Source: SHZL01 sp963784425
GTDB lineage: Bacteria > Pseudomonadota > Gammaproteobacteria > Xanthomonadales > SZUA-36
DNA: 64,000 nucleotides
NCBI GenBank assembly: GCA_963784425.1
Contig: CAWARM010000019.1
Span: 1 to 64,000 of the forward strand
Reading direction: 5' to 3'
Shown: positions 63,695 through 64,000 of the stretch, in pieces
Layout of the letters: each line of letters opens with the position of its first letter
Position numbering within the stretch: the stretch's first letter is position 1
Notes under the pieces: generated by a model
What the model was told of the DNA's origin: nothing
Databases searched by the model: none
Seen by the model: the letters and a program-made list of their open reading frames with translations, nothing else
Program-made: the position numbers and the translations under genes

Positions 63695-64000
63695 TCAGTC
63701 GACGATGCGGATCAAATCCTTGTCCCGGAATTCCGCAATGCTGGAAATCACCACCACGTCCCCCTCCGCCAGGCCGTCGACAATTTCGACGAGGTTGACG
63801 CTGCGCACGCCCAGCGTGATATCCCGACGATGTGCCAAACCATCGTTGCCCACAACAAAAGCCGTGTTGGCATTTCCGCTGTCTGCAAACGAGCCGCGTT
63901 GCAGGGTCAGGACATTATCCAGTTGGTCCATCACTACACGAGCAGTGACGCGTTGGTTCTGGCGCAAGCCAGGCGGGCCATATCCAACAAACCGGATGCG
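63695..64000 (-). CDS. RND/MacA-type periplasmic adaptor, C-terminal part (5' end outside window)
   Basis: About 101 residues of the C-terminal end of a membrane-fusion protein; the frame runs off the right edge. Signature RFVGYGPPGLRQNQRVTARV resembles the beta-barrel domain, then VVMDQLDNVLTLQRGS and the membrane-proximal end FVVGNDGLAHRRDITLGVR with GLAEGDVVV. First visible gene of the efflux operon, 82 bp before the ATPase. Confidence 0.83.
   Translation of the reverse strand, partial: RIRFVGYGPPGLRQNQRVTARVVMDQLDNVLTLQRGSFADSGNANTAFVVGNDGLAHRRDITLGVRSVNLVEIVDGLAEGDVVVISSIAEFRDKDLIRIVD

Noticed and set aside
1..64000. tRNA genes, rRNA, CRISPR arrays, intact IS or phage genes
   Set aside because: Looked for T-loop GGTTCRA motifs, repeat-spacer patterns and integrase/transposase genes across the window; nothing convincing apart from the IS3 scar.

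Overview
The window reads as a chromosomal segment of a moderately GC-rich Gammaproteobacterium. This rests on family content only: MurD2/MurL peptidoglycan genes (described from Xanthomonas), Uup, LpxL-type acyltransferase, an NtrC-type regulator, PQQ/haem dehydrogenases, and the DUF6152/GMC/DUF6644 gene set. I cannot place it below class. No rRNA, tRNA, CRISPR array, phage or intact insertion sequence was seen.

Layout. 1-4.2 kb (minus): murD2 (cut by the window edge), murL and aspartokinase, all feeding the peptidoglycan stem peptide, with a hairpin-U8 element in the leader. 4.5-17.4 kb: an EF-G paralogue, secreted unknowns, a phosphotransferase, a large Asp-box (VPS10/BNR) protein, uup and a DUF349 protein, separated by palindromic repeats. 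17.6-24 kb: a PQQ/haem dehydrogenase with divergent motifs, an unusual fusion of an ATP-grasp ligase domain with an M32 carboxypeptidase, and an LpxL-like acyltransferase. 24-40 kb: mostly single accessory genes (HabA-like protein, epimerase, cupin, adenylate cyclase, DUF4386, DUF1254, amidohydrolase, LysR with its divergent PNPOx/CMD pair, TerC, esterase, MFS). 40.2-47.6 kb: a co-directional oxidation module (frameshifted secreted protein, DUF6152, gluconate-dehydrogenase-type small subunit, GMC flavoenzyme, esterase, AraC regulator, C-terminal-haem cytochrome, two DUF6644 membrane proteins). 47.7-50.6 kb: a three-gene operon encoding a split PEP-synthase/dikinase-type phosphotransferase plus a cyclic-nucleotide-binding protein. 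50.6-57.6 kb: small accessory genes, a frameshifted di-haem peroxidase and a translationally coupled membrane-protein trio. 57.6-64 kb (minus): adaptor, ABC ATPase, two FtsX-type permeases, sigma-54 response regulator and histidine kinase, apparently one efflux/sensing operon.

Most notable: (i) the split dikinase + cyclic-nucleotide-binding operon, whose order parallels the three subunits of phenylphosphate synthase but with a different regulatory domain; (ii) the ATP-grasp-M32 fusion; (iii) two related ~160-bp palindromic elements and a perfect 26-bp inverted repeat. Signs of decay (two single-base frameshifts, a halved DUF3291 gene, an IS3 remnant) are scattered through the accessory part.
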